From: Halopseudomonas yangmingensis
GTDB taxonomy: Bacteria; Pseudomonadota; Gammaproteobacteria; Pseudomonadales; Pseudomonadaceae
DNA: 64,000 nt
Direction of reading: 5' to 3'
NCBI RefSeq assembly: GCF_900114825.1
Contig: NZ_FOUI01000014.1
Span: 20,143-84,142 of the forward strand
In this document: positions 1-8,313 of the stretch, in pieces
Numbering within the stretch: the stretch's first letter is position 1
How the letters are laid out: each line of letters begins with the position of its first letter
Notes under the pieces: model-generated
What the model saw: the letters and a program-made list of their open reading frames with translations, nothing else
Databases searched by the model: none
Told to the model about the DNA's origin: nothing
Made by a program: the position numbers and the translations under genes

Positions 1-1059
1 GCCGTTGCAGATCGACAGCCAGCGGCAGTCGCCGCAGCGACCGGTGACCGCCCGCGGATGCTGGCGCAGTTGCTGCAGCAAGGGTTCGGGACGCTCCAGC
101 CAGATCTCGCGGAAGCTCTGCCGACGTACGTTGCCGACGCTGTGTTGCCACCAGTAGGTATCCGGGTGCACGTCGCCAATATTGTCGATATTCGCCACCC
201 CGGCTCCCGAGGCATTGCCGCCCCAGGCGCGCAGCAGTCCTTCCAGTTCCTCGACCTTGTGCGGCAGGTTCTGCGCTGCCCACTGCAGCAACAGCACCGC
301 ATCGGCATCGTTGTTGCCACTGACGAAATCGGTATCGCGATGGGCCTGTACGTCTTCCCAGGCGCGGTCGAAAATCCGCCACATGGCATCACGGGTCATC
401 TGCCGGTGCGCATCCATGCTACGGCTACGGCGACCGCGGCCACTGTAATTGAGGTGCGACAGGTAGAACTTCTGCACATCGTGTTCGCGCATCAGCTCCA
501 GCAGCGCATCCAGCTGCGGATAGTTGTTCTGGGTCAGGGTGGTGCGCAGGCCGACCCGGATATCGCGGCTGCGGCACAGGTCGATGGCACGCATCGAGGC
601 GGCGAAGCTGCCCTTGAGCTGGCGCCAGTCGTCGTGCACCGCTTCCAGCCCGTCGATGCTGATGCCGACATAGTCAAAGTCGGCAGCAGCAATGCGCTCG
701 ATATTGCTTTCATCGATCAGCGTGCCGTTGCTCGACAGCGCCACATAGAAGCCCTTGTCGCGCGCGTGGTCGGCCAACTCGAAGATGTCCGGACGCAGCA
801 GCGGCTCACCGCCGCTGAGAATCAGCACCCGCACACCGGCTTCGTGCAGGTCGTCGATCACCCGGTGCGCCTCGGCAGTATCCAGCTCGTCACGGAACTC
901 GCTGTCGGCGGACGTGGCGTAGCAGTGCCGGCAGGTCAGGTTGCAGCGGCGCAGCAGATTCCAGATCACCACTGGCGGGCGGGTGCTGCCGGGTTTGGCG
1001 ACGCGCGGTGGCGGGCTGACCCCGGCCAATGCGCGCAGGTAGTGACTGATTCTCATCAT
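1..1059 (-). CDS. nirJ: Haem d1 biosynthesis radical SAM protein NirJ (3' end outside window)
   Basis: Radical SAM enzyme of haem d1 synthesis, acting on the didecarboxysirohaem intermediate during side-chain removal. The N-terminal 353 residues are present; the gene runs off the left edge, and from the family length of about 387 I infer that only some 35 residues are missing. The CxxxCxxC cluster motif is CNLTCRHC at residues 38-45, followed by the SGGEP SAM-binding motif. A second cysteine set (CGDCRWLSIC) appears at the cut edge, as in SPASM-type auxiliary clusters. The ATG overlaps the nirH TGA, so it is translationally coupled as the last visible gene of the nirCFDLGHJ operon. An ATG pair at 1059/1056 leaves the start ambiguous by one residue. 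Confidence 0.95.
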   Translation of the reverse strand, partial: MMRISHYLRALAGVSPPPRVAKPGSTRPPVVIWNLLRRCNLTCRHCYATSADSEFRDELDTAEAHRVIDDLHEAGVRVLILSGGEPLLRPDIFELADHARDKGFYVALSSNGTLIDESNIERIAAADFDYVGISIDGLEAVHDDWRQLKGSFAASMRAIDLCRSRDIRVGLRTTLTQNNYPQLDALLELMREHDVQKFYLSHLNYSGRGRRSRSMDAHRQMTRDAMWRIFDRAWEDVQAHRDTDFVSGNNDADAVLLLQWAAQNLPHKVEELEGLLRAWGGNASGAGVANIDNIGDVHPDTYWWQHSVGNVRRQSFREIWLERPEPLLQQLRQHPRAVTGRCGDCRWLSICNG

Positions 1060-1571
1060 GGCGTGGTTTCCTCGCGGCGGCGGGCAATGCGCAGCCCGGT
1101 TTTTTTCAGGATGCGGCTGCTCACCAGCATGCTGTCGGCGCGGCTGGCGCTGCCGAGCAATTGGCGGATCTGCGCGCGATAGTCCTCGATGGCGGCGGCA
1201 TCGGTGCCGTGCACCATGGCAAACAGGTTGTAGTGCCAGCCATCGCGACGCGGACGCCGGTAACAGTGACTGACAAAGGGCAAGGCGCCGACCTGGGCAC
1301 CAAGCTCATCGACCTGTTCGTCGGCAATATCCCAGACGGTCATGCCGTTGTGCCGGTAACCGAGCCGATAGTGGTTGGGTACTGCGGCAATCCGACGGAT
1401 TGCCCCGCTATCCTGCAAGCGCTGCAGCAACGACAGGGTCTGTTGCAGATCCAGACCAAGGTGTTCGGCGATCCACTGCCAGGGGTCGTCGACCAGCGGC
1501 AGGCCGGCTTCGGTAAGCTCGACCAGCTGGCGCGCCAGGCGCAGGTCAGAGGGCGAAATGCAGGCCGACAT
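1056..1571 (-). CDS. nirH: Sirohaem decarboxylase subunit NirH
   Basis: One of four paralogous AsnC/Lrp-like proteins (NirD, L, G, H) that decarboxylate sirohaem to 12,18-didecarboxysirohaem on the way to haem d1. It has 171 residues, the same as P. aeruginosa NirH. Visible are an N-terminal winged helix-turn-helix (about 10-60) and the family motif HCYRRPRR in the middle, where the conserved His contributes to decarboxylation. The ATG at 1571 lies inside the end of nirG (26-base overlap), and the stop overlaps the nirJ start. Assignment to H rather than L or G rests on length and operon order. Confidence 0.93.
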   Translation of the reverse strand: MSACISPSDLRLARQLVELTEAGLPLVDDPWQWIAEHLGLDLQQTLSLLQRLQDSGAIRRIAAVPNHYRLGYRHNGMTVWDIADEQVDELGAQVGALPFVSHCYRRPRRDGWHYNLFAMVHGTDAAAIEDYRAQIRQLLGSASRADSMLVSSRILKKTGLRIARRREETTP

Positions 1572-1989
1572 GAAATGTCTTCTCCTTGGGCAGGTTGAGT
1601 ACCGGCAGGCCCGTGGCGGCTTCAATCGCCGCAACAGTCCGGTCAATGCCCTCGGGGCTGTCGCAAGCCAGCACGAACCACATGTTCCAGGCGTGCTCGC
1701 GGCGGTAGTTGTGGGCCACTTCCGGCATACCGTCGAGCTGCGCGGCCACCGCATCAAAGCGTTCCTCGGGCACTGCCAGCGCGGCCAGGGTGAAGGCGCC
1801 GCCGAGCTGTTCGATGTCGAACATCGGCCCGAAACGGGTCAGGGTGCCGTCGTCCAGCAGTTGCTGCACCCGCTGGCGCAACTGCTGGCTGCTGCACTGC
1901 AACTCGGCAGCCAGCTGCTGCCAGGGCTGCGGCACCAGCGGCAGGCCCTGTTGCAGGCGATTCAATAAACGCCGATCAAACTCATCCAT
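1546..1989 (-). CDS. nirG: Sirohaem decarboxylase subunit NirG
   Basis: Second member of the NirDLGH set, 147 residues, matching the usual NirG length. It begins with a helix-turn-helix region (about 5-55) and carries the motif HNYRREH near residue 95, the counterpart of the same motif in NirD. NirD and NirG share the YRREH/YQREH form, whereas NirL and NirH share YRRPRR, consistent with two types of subunit in the complex. It overlaps nirL upstream by 8 bases and nirH downstream by 26 bases. Confidence 0.93.
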   Translation of the reverse strand: MDEFDRRLLNRLQQGLPLVPQPWQQLAAELQCSSQQLRQRVQQLLDDGTLTRFGPMFDIEQLGGAFTLAALAVPEERFDAVAAQLDGMPEVAHNYRREHAWNMWFVLACDSPEGIDRTVAAIEAATGLPVLNLPKEKTFHVGLHFAL

Positions 1990-2476
1990 GCTGTGGCTCC
2001 GACAGGCTGTAGCGGGCACCACGCTGTTTGAAGGCGCGGGTACTGAACAGCAGTTGGTGGGGACGTCGTGACAGGCCATGCTCTTCCAGCAGCTCGGCAA
2101 CGCGGGCCTCGACAGCAGCACGGTTACGCCCGTGAATCATGCAGAACAAATTGAAATTCCAGTGCGGCGGACGCCGTGGACGGCGGTAGCACAGGTTGAC
2201 GCCGGCGGCGCGCCCAAGGCGTTGGCCCAGCGCGTCGACCTCGGCATCATCGATATCCATTACCAGCATCACGTTGGCGTCGATGCCCAGCGCCCGGTGC
2301 TTGAGTACCAGCCCGAAACGCCGAAACAACCCTTCATCCTGCCAGCGCTGCGCCTGTTCCAGCACCTGCTGCTCGCTGCAGCCGATCTGCCCGGCCAGCT
2401 GCTGCCAGGGCTGCTCGACCAATGGCAAGCCGCGCTCCAGCAGGGCGCGCAGGGCCTTCTGTTGCATGGCGTTCAT
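1982..2476 (-). CDS. nirL: Sirohaem decarboxylase subunit NirL
   Basis: Third NirDLGH paralogue, 164 residues. The N-terminal half is a helix-turn-helix-like AsnC/Lrp domain; the central motif LCYRRPRR matches that of NirH. The ATG chosen (2476) overlaps the nirD stop as ATGA, the usual coupling signal in this operon; a second ATG three codons later is possible. Function in haem d1 synthesis is from family knowledge. Confidence 0.92.
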   Translation of the reverse strand: MNAMQQKALRALLERGLPLVEQPWQQLAGQIGCSEQQVLEQAQRWQDEGLFRRFGLVLKHRALGIDANVMLVMDIDDAEVDALGQRLGRAAGVNLCYRRPRRPPHWNFNLFCMIHGRNRAAVEARVAELLEEHGLSRRPHQLLFSTRAFKQRGARYSLSEPQHG

Positions 2477-2937
2477 ACCGGCACCCGCGAGCGCTGCCCC
2501 AGCGGAAAGCCCAGGTCGATGCGATAGCCGGTGAGCATCGGCAGATCCAGCAACGGCAGGTCGATGTCCCGGCGGATGTTTTCCAGCACCCGCTGCAGGT
2601 GTGCCTGATCCGGGGCAGTCAGCACGAACCAGAGGTTCCACTGGTGCTCGCGCTGGTAATTGTGATTGACCTCCGGCAACGCGTTGATGCGCGCTGCCAC
2701 CTCCTCGATGCGTCCCGGGGGTACCGCCAGCGCGGCCAACGTGCTGGCGCCGGCACGGCTGTGTTCGAACACCGGCCCGACCCGCGACAGCGCGCCCTGC
2801 TGCTCCAGTTGTTGCAGGCACTGCAGCACCTGCTGTTCGCTACAGCCCAGTTGCTCGGCAATCGCCTGCCAGGGATTGGCGCAAATTGGCAGGCCGTGCT
2901 GGAAGCCGTCGATGATTGCCAGGGTCAGATCGTCCAT
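2473..2937 (-). CDS. nirD: Sirohaem decarboxylase subunit NirD
   Basis: Fourth NirDLGH paralogue, 154 residues, first of the set in transcription order. It has an N-terminal helix-turn-helix domain and the motif HNYQREHQW in the middle. It starts 9 bases after the end of nirF. Some bacteria have D-L and G-H fused; here all four are separate genes, as in P. aeruginosa and P. stutzeri. Confidence 0.93.
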   Translation of the reverse strand: MDDLTLAIIDGFQHGLPICANPWQAIAEQLGCSEQQVLQCLQQLEQQGALSRVGPVFEHSRAGASTLAALAVPPGRIEEVAARINALPEVNHNYQREHQWNLWFVLTAPDQAHLQRVLENIRRDIDLPLLDLPMLTGYRIDLGFPLGQRSRVPV

Positions 2938-2946
2938 GGGCGGCTC

Positions 2947-4140
2947 CTAGAGACCGATACGGTGTGCGCGGCTGCTGAAGAAGATGCCGCTCGGCGTTTG
3001 CGCCGGCAGGGTCTTCACCAGCTCCAGTGTCTCTGTGTCCCATACCTGCAATTCATTGCGGTCACGCACCGACAGCCAGACCTGCTCGCCACGCGGGGTA
3101 AATTCCATATGCAACACGCCAGGGCCCGGCTCGATGGTCTTGATTACTTGCAGACTCTGGGTATCGATCACCTGGATCAGCTGATTGTCCGGGAAGGCAA
3201 AGTTGACCCAGACCTGCCGCGCATCCGGACGCGCCATGACGAACACCGGTTGCCCGGCAACCTTGATGGCGGCCTGCTGCTCCCAGTTCTCGGCATTCAT
3301 CACCAGCACCCGGTGCTGACCGATCGCCGGCAGGAACATCAGCTGGCCGGCCTGTGCCCAGCCTTCCAGATGCGGCATCTTGTATACCGGCAGTGCTTCC
3401 TGGCCGCGACCATAGCCATCCAGCACCCGGGTGACGCCCTGCTGCGGGTTCCACAGATCCAGCTTGGCCAGACCGTCTTCGCCGAACAGTCCGGCGATGT
3501 AGTAGCGACCATCCGGGGTCAGCAGCGCGTCATAGGGCTGGCGACCGATATTTTCAAAGCGGGTCAGCTGCGGTGCCGTCGGCTGGCTGAAATCGGCCTG
3601 CCAGATCTCACCGGTGTCGAACAGGCTGAACAGGAACTGCTGTCCAGGGGCATCCACCACGCCAACCACCCGCGCATTGCGGCTGCCGTCCGGCATCGGC
3701 GTGGCCGGAATGTCCGCCAGCATGTCCAGCGTCTGCGCATCGAACACGCGCACACCGCCCGGCTCGTAGTTGCCCACGGCAATCAGCCGGCCATCCTGGC
3801 TGATCGCACCGCCGATACTGTTGCCACCCTGGATCACCCGGTTGACGATGCGGTCCTGCAGCATGTCGATCTGCGTCAGGCCACCATCGCGACCAAACAC
3901 GTAGGCATAGCGCTGGTCCCGCGAGAACACGGCCGTGGCATGCGACAGATCGCCCAACCCCTCGATCCGCGCCAGGCTGCTGTTGTTGCTGTGCTCAACG
4001 ATCTGCACACTGCCGGTAGCCCGTTCAATCACCAGACCCAAATCACCGGTAGCACGCAGCGGTCTTTCCACAGGGCCTGACTGCAGGGCACAGCCGCTCA
4101 GCAACACACTGGCCAATGCCAGACTTATCAGGGCTTTCAT
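2947..4140 (-). CDS. nirF: Haem d1 biosynthesis dehydrogenase NirF (lipoprotein)
   Basis: Periplasmic beta-propeller related to the d1 domain of cytochrome cd1, catalysing a late step in haem d1 synthesis. It has 397 residues. The N-terminus is a lipoprotein signal with lipobox LLSGC, giving Cys17 as the lipidation site. Repeated WD-like propeller strands fill the rest (for example PDGRYYIAGLFGEDG and YPAWRAG-equivalent blades later). The ATG overlaps the nirC stop (ATGA). Operon position directly after nirC is the usual one. Confidence 0.94.
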   Translation of the reverse strand: MKALISLALASVLLSGCALQSGPVERPLRATGDLGLVIERATGSVQIVEHSNNSSLARIEGLGDLSHATAVFSRDQRYAYVFGRDGGLTQIDMLQDRIVNRVIQGGNSIGGAISQDGRLIAVGNYEPGGVRVFDAQTLDMLADIPATPMPDGSRNARVVGVVDAPGQQFLFSLFDTGEIWQADFSQPTAPQLTRFENIGRQPYDALLTPDGRYYIAGLFGEDGLAKLDLWNPQQGVTRVLDGYGRGQEALPVYKMPHLEGWAQAGQLMFLPAIGQHRVLVMNAENWEQQAAIKVAGQPVFVMARPDARQVWVNFAFPDNQLIQVIDTQSLQVIKTIEPGPGVLHMEFTPRGEQVWLSVRDRNELQVWDTETLELVKTLPAQTPSGIFFSSRAHRIGL

Positions 4141-4460
4141 GGTTCCACTCCTTGCAGCAGTCGATCGATCATCCAGCCGGCTTCCTCTTCACTGAGCAAC
4201 GCCTTCCACGGCGGCATGGCGGTGCCGGGCCGGCCGTGAATGACTGTACCCACCAGATACTCGCGACTCTTGCCGGCCAGTGCCTCGGGGGTCAGTGCCG
4301 GGCCCAGCCCGCCTTTCATCCACAGCCCATGGCAGGAACCACAGTCCTGGACCAGCAGGTGCTTGAGCGTCTGCTGGCGCGCTTCGTCCAGCGCATGACT
4401 TGCAGGTACCACAGCAATGAGACATAGAGACAACAGCCACCGGGGCTTGGGGAGGTCCAT
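4137..4460 (-). CDS. nirC: Periplasmic c-type cytochrome NirC
   Basis: Small monohaem cytochrome c, 107 residues, with a cleavable signal peptide ending near SHALDEA and a haem motif CGSCH at 40-44. Met82 in GTAMPPW is the likely sixth ligand. NirC supplies electrons for haem d1 maturation or to NirS. It is the first gene of this operon: an AAGGAG ribosome site sits 6 bases before the ATG, and an ANR/DNR box is found 68 bases upstream. In most pseudomonads nirS and nirM precede nirC; here the upstream neighbour is an unrelated divergent esterase. Confidence 0.92.
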   Translation of the reverse strand: MDLPKPRWLLSLCLIAVVPASHALDEARQQTLKHLLVQDCGSCHGLWMKGGLGPALTPEALAGKSREYLVGTVIHGRPGTAMPPWKALLSEEEAGWMIDRLLQGVEP

Positions 4461-4520
4461 ACCTGACTCCTTGAGGCATTGATATGGCTGTGAGGATAAT
4501 CAGCCCAAGCCCTTGGGCGC

Positions 4521-4534
4521 TTGATGCAAATCAA
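4521..4534 (-). promoter_or_regulatory. ANR/DNR (FNR-type) box of the nirCFDLGHJ operon
   Basis: TTGATGCAAATCAA is a perfect match to the FNR-family consensus TTGAT-N4-ATCAA. Its centre (4527.5) is 32 bases upstream of a -10-like ATTATC/TTATCC on the minus strand near 4494-4499, which places the box at -41.5 with a start near 4486. That is the class II activation geometry used by ANR and DNR. It predicts induction at low oxygen and/or by NO. Confidence 0.85.
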
Positions 4535-4670
4535 CTTTGTCTGTACATGTGACGCCTTGTCGCGCCAGCAATACTCTGCGGAGCATGGAGAACAGCGGCA
4601 AGGCGCCGCATACCCGCAGAGCCGAACAACGACGTGCTACCATCCGCGCATTGCGACATGAGGAGAACGC

Positions 4671-5366
4671 ATGAGAACTGCACAACAACAGGACTGCATC
4701 GAGGTCTATACCCGCCCGGAGCTTTACGCCAGCACCTTTTGGCTGCATGGCCTGGGCGCTACGGGGACAGACATGGACTCGTTCATCACACACATGCACC
4801 AAAGTCGCGAACTGGGGCTGCACCATCTGGCACCTAACGCCGGGCTGCGCCGGGTGACCGTCAGGGGCGGAATGCCGATGCGCGCCTGGTTCGATATCAA
4901 AGGCGATCCGGCTGAAGCCGGCGAAGATGTCGAAGGTATTCGCGAGAATGCCGCGCGCATCCATACCCTGCTGGATGACGAGTGCGCTCGCGGCATTCCC
5001 TCGACCTGTATTCTGCTCGGCGGTTTTTCCCAGGGAGCCAGCCTGGCACTGTTCAGTGCGTTGCGCTATTCACAGCCGCTGGCCGGCGCCGTGATGTTTG
5101 CCGGAGAATTACTGCTGGAAGATACCTTGCAGGCCGAACGCCACCCGGCCAATGCCACACTACCGATTCTGCTACTGCATGGCAGCAACGACGAAAACAC
5201 GCCCATCGAACTGGCTCGGCATGCCCGTGACCGCCTGACTGAACTGGGCCATCCGGTTGAGCTGGTGGAATACGAACTGGGTCACGAGGTGAGCCTGGAG
5301 CAGATTACCCGCATGGACGAATGGGCCTTCTCGCTGCTACAGCAAGCCATCAAGCAAAGCGCGTAA
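4671..5366 (+). CDS. Carboxylesterase of the phospholipase/carboxylesterase family
   Basis: Cytoplasmic alpha/beta hydrolase of the Abhydrolase_2 family (EstB-like), 231 residues, no signal peptide. The oxyanion region is WLHGLGATG (24-32), the nucleophile is Ser120 in GFSQGAS, and the acid and base are Asp174 (GSNDENTP) and His205 (LGHEVS). The ribosome site is GAGGAGAA just before the ATG. It is transcribed away from the nir operon with a shared 210-base intergenic region. The natural substrate cannot be told; the family hydrolyses short acyl esters and lysophospholipids. Confidence 0.88.
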   Translation: MRTAQQQDCIEVYTRPELYASTFWLHGLGATGTDMDSFITHMHQSRELGLHHLAPNAGLRRVTVRGGMPMRAWFDIKGDPAEAGEDVEGIRENAARIHTLLDDECARGIPSTCILLGGFSQGASLALFSALRYSQPLAGAVMFAGELLLEDTLQAERHPANATLPILLLHGSNDENTPIELARHARDRLTELGHPVELVEYELGHEVSLEQITRMDEWAFSLLQQAIKQSA

Positions 5367-5454
5367 GACTGGCAGCCAGCATTGCCGGCGGCTCAGGACG
5401 AGCCCCCGGCAAACGCGCACTTAGCGGAAAGCCCGGATAAGTGCGCAACCCCGA

Positions 5455-5796
5455 TCAGTGGAAATCACGATTGGGCAACAGCCAGTCGGCATCGGGATCA
5501 TGACCGGCCTTGGTGGCGGCCTGCCAGGTCTCGGAAAACTGCCCCAACACCTCATCCAGTGCCGCCTGCTCGTTATCATAGCCAGCACTGTCCGGCATAG
5601 CCGGCAAAGCCATTCCCGGGGTCTGCAAATAGTGGCTCTGCTCCACCTCGAACCAGTTCTCTCCCAGACGACGATACAGACGCAAACGGATCAGCTCGGG
5701 AATGCCATCCAGCTGAAAAGCGAACTCGCGATACAGAAAACGGGCATGCGCAATACCGGGGCGATTGAAGCGCTCGGCAACACTGTCCTGACTCAT
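5455..5796 (-). CDS. Conserved hypothetical protein upstream of nosR
   Basis: A 113-residue soluble protein, no signal peptide or membrane segment, rich in Glu/Asp and aromatic residues. The start at 5796 is chosen over an upstream in-frame ATG because AGGAGAAAAG precedes it. I do not recognise a domain. A short gene in this divergent position next to nosR also exists in P. aeruginosa (PA3390, from memory), which suggests a conserved link with the nos cluster. A FNR-like dyad lies 42 bases upstream of its start. Confidence 0.75.
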   Translation of the reverse strand: MSQDSVAERFNRPGIAHARFLYREFAFQLDGIPELIRLRLYRRLGENWFEVEQSHYLQTPGMALPAMPDSAGYDNEQAALDEVLGQFSETWQAATKAGHDPDADWLLPNRDFH

Positions 5797-5837
5797 CTCT
5801 TTTCTCCTGCGACCTATGGTCGCTTTCGGGATCATGT

Positions 5838-5851
5838 TTGACCCCAGTCAA
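5838..5851. promoter_or_regulatory. FNR-like dyad between the hypothetical gene and nosR
   Basis: TTGACCCCAGTCAA is a perfect inverted repeat and fits TTGAN-N4-NTCAA. Its centre is 48 bases from the start codon of the leftward gene, so a -41.5 placement would leave only a short leader. It is about 290 bases from the nosR start. It could serve the leftward gene or act with the second site at 5882-5895. Confidence 0.55.
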
Positions 5852-5881
5852 ATAACCGCAGGTTTGGTACTGATAACCTGA

Positions 5882-5895
5882 TTGCCAATAATCAA
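5882..5895 (+). promoter_or_regulatory. Imperfect FNR/DNR-type box upstream of nosR
   Basis: TTGCCAATAATCAA matches TTGAT-N4-ATCAA except for the second half of the left arm. A -10-like TATAGC lies at 5929-5934, 43 bases from the box centre, rather than the ideal 32. If used, nosR mRNA would have a leader of about 190-200 bases. In pseudomonads nosR is known to be DNR/FNR activated, so a site is expected here. Confidence 0.5.
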
Positions 5896-6132
5896 GTGCT
5901 GCAAAGTCTGCCCCAGACCTTGCGGCACTATAGCAGAAGGGATTCATCAAATGATCTGCAGCAGCCTGGATACCTGCCCCACGCAGGCTCTCCGGCAATG
6001 GTCGCCTGACAGCGACCAATCCGTGTTTTGCGCCGCGACGCAAAGCACCTCCGTGAGACTGGCGGCCTTTTCCGCCCGGTCGCTTTTCCGGTGGCTTACC
6101 GCCACAGAACCTGCAGCCTGAAGAGAGCCGAC

Positions 6133-8265
6133 ATGCGTCCATCATTGCTGTTGCCAACCCTGTTACTGATCTGCACCAGCCTGCTTGTCAGCGGGCAGGC
6201 CACTGCCTTCGAACTCAGCCATTTCTTTGCCGATGCCGACCGCCTTGAGGAAGTAACCGGGACACCGCCGGCACAGCCGGTATTCCAGGGCGACCAGCAA
6301 GTCGGCCTGATCTTCGAGACCAATGATGTAGCGCCAATTCCGGCCTATTCCGGCAAGCCGGTCAACATGCGTGTCGGTATGGACATGCAGGGTCTGGTCA
6401 CCGGTGTGCAGGTGCTGGAGCACAGCGAGCCGATCATGCTGGTGGGGATTCCCGAACACAAGCTGACCGAGTTCGTTGACCAGTACATTGGCCGCAGCAT
6501 CCACGACAACGTGCGTGTCGGACTGTCCAGCCGCCAGCGTGAAGGCTTCGAGTATGTCGATGCGCTGTCCGGTGCCACAGTGACCGTGGTGGTGATGGGT
6601 GAAGGCATCATGCGCAGTGCCCGTGAAGTAGCGCTGGGGCATGGCCTGGTCAGTGATGCCGGCGCGGCACCGCTGGCACTGGTGCGCAGCGACCAGTTCG
6701 AGGCGGCCAGCTGGGACCAGCTGCGTGCCAGCGGCGGAATTTCGCTGCTACACCTGACCCGCGGCGAAATTGACGAGGCCTTTATCGGCACACCCGCCGA
6801 GAAGGTTGACGTATCCCGGCCCGAGCAGAAGAGCGACACCTTTATCGACCTCTATGCGGCCTACCTGAATGCTCCGACCATCGGCCGCAACCTGCTCGGC
6901 GACTACCATTTCGAACAGGTCATGGGGCGCCTGCAGGAAGGCGAACACGCGATCCTGCTGATGGCCAACGGACGCTATTCATTCAAGGGGTCCGGCTTTG
7001 TGCGGGGCGGCATCTTCGACCGCATCCAGCTGCACCAAGGCGACCGTTCCATCCAGTTTCGCGACACCGACCTGATTCGCGCTCCCTACATTGTTGCCGA
7101 AGGTACGCCATCGTTCAGCGAACTGGATATTTTCGTGGTGCGTGACGAGCACGGCTTCGACCCTGGCCGCCACTGGGAACTGGAGCTGCTGGTACGTCGC
7201 CAGATAGGCGCACTGGATTCAGCCTTCGTCAATTTTGGCATGGATTATGACCCGCCGGCGGCACTCTTTGATTACCCGGCTGCACCGCAATCAGCCATGG
7301 ATGCCAGCGATACCAGCAAGCCGCTGTGGGTATCTATCTGGGAAGACCGTGTGCTGCATATCGTTGTACTGTCAATCGGCCTGTTTGTGCTGACCCTGAT
7401 CCTGCTGTTCCAGGACTGGCTGGCGCGTCGCCCGAACCTGCTACACACGTTGCGCACCGGCTTTTTGATCTGGACTGTGGTGTTCATCGGCTGGTACGCG
7501 CTGGCGCAACTGTCAGTGGTGAACATCCTGACCTTCGTCAACGCGCTGTTCACCGACTTCAAGTGGTCCACCTTCCTGATGGACCCGATGATGTTCATCC
7601 TCTGGGGCTTTGTGGCCGTCAGCCTGCTGCTTTGGGGGCGTGGCGTGTATTGCGGCTGGCTGTGCCCGTTCGGTGCCATGCAGGAGCTGATCAACGAGGC
7701 GGCACGCAAACTGAAAATCCGTCAGATCGAACTGCCCTGGGCCGTCCATGAGCGACTCTGGGCACTGAAATATCTGGTACTGCTGGGGCTGTTCGCGATT
7801 TCCCTGCAGTCGATGGCCACCGCCGAAGTGTATGCCGAGGTGGAACCGTTCAAGACCGCCATTTCGCTGAAATTCCAGCGTGAGTGGGGCTTTGTCTTCT
7901 ACGCTGTGGTTCTGCTGTTGATTTCCATCGTCAACCGCAAGTTCTACTGCCGCTATGTCTGCCCGCTGGGTGCTGGCCTGGCAATTCCGGCGCGTATCCG
8001 TCTGTTTGACTGGCTGAAGCGGCATAACGAGTGCGGCAAGCCCTGCCGTATCTGCGCCAACGAGTGTGAAGTACAGGCCATTCATCCGGACGGCACCATC
8101 AACGCCAATGAATGCCATTACTGCCTGGATTGCCAGGTGACCTACTGGAACGACGAAAAATGCCCGCCGCTGGTGGCACGCCGCAAGCGGCGGCAAAAGG
8201 CATCACGTGCAGCACCCGCTGCACGCGATCAGGTTGTCGGCGACATCCCGGTCAAACAGCTGTAA
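6133..8265 (+). CDS. nosR: Membrane flavoprotein NosR, electron donor/regulator for N2O reductase
   Basis: Polytopic iron-sulfur flavoprotein needed for nosZ expression and NosZ activity. 710 residues from the ATG at 6133, which begins a clear signal sequence; an upstream in-frame ATG (6028) would bury that signal and is rejected. A periplasmic FMN-binding domain carries the flavinylation motif SGATVT at about 146-151. Five to six membrane segments follow, with the two CxxxCP motifs at Cys507/Cys511 and Cys606/Cys610. A C-terminal polyferredoxin region begins near residue 634 (CGKPCRIC, CHYCLDC). It heads the nosRZDFYL operon. Confidence 0.95.
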   Translation: MRPSLLLPTLLLICTSLLVSGQATAFELSHFFADADRLEEVTGTPPAQPVFQGDQQVGLIFETNDVAPIPAYSGKPVNMRVGMDMQGLVTGVQVLEHSEPIMLVGIPEHKLTEFVDQYIGRSIHDNVRVGLSSRQREGFEYVDALSGATVTVVVMGEGIMRSAREVALGHGLVSDAGAAPLALVRSDQFEAASWDQLRASGGISLLHLTRGEIDEAFIGTPAEKVDVSRPEQKSDTFIDLYAAYLNAPTIGRNLLGDYHFEQVMGRLQEGEHAILLMANGRYSFKGSGFVRGGIFDRIQLHQGDRSIQFRDTDLIRAPYIVAEGTPSFSELDIFVVRDEHGFDPGRHWELELLVRRQIGALDSAFVNFGMDYDPPAALFDYPAAPQSAMDASDTSKPLWVSIWEDRVLHIVVLSIGLFVLTLILLFQDWLARRPNLLHTLRTGFLIWTVVFIGWYALAQLSVVNILTFVNALFTDFKWSTFLMDPMMFILWGFVAVSLLLWGRGVYCGWLCPFGAMQELINEAARKLKIRQIELPWAVHERLWALKYLVLLGLFAISLQSMATAEVYAEVEPFKTAISLKFQREWGFVFYAVVLLLISIVNRKFYCRYVCPLGAGLAIPARIRLFDWLKRHNECGKPCRICANECEVQAIHPDGTINANECHYCLDCQVTYWNDEKCPPLVARRKRRQKASRAAPAARDQVVGDIPVKQL

Positions 8266-8313
8266 CCCGCCGGATTCACTGGCAAGCGATCAAAAGCAGA
8301 GAGGAAATCAACC

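Noticed and set aside
2422..4080. A 552-codon plus-strand frame opposite nirD/nirF
   Set aside because: Antisense shadow of the nir operon.
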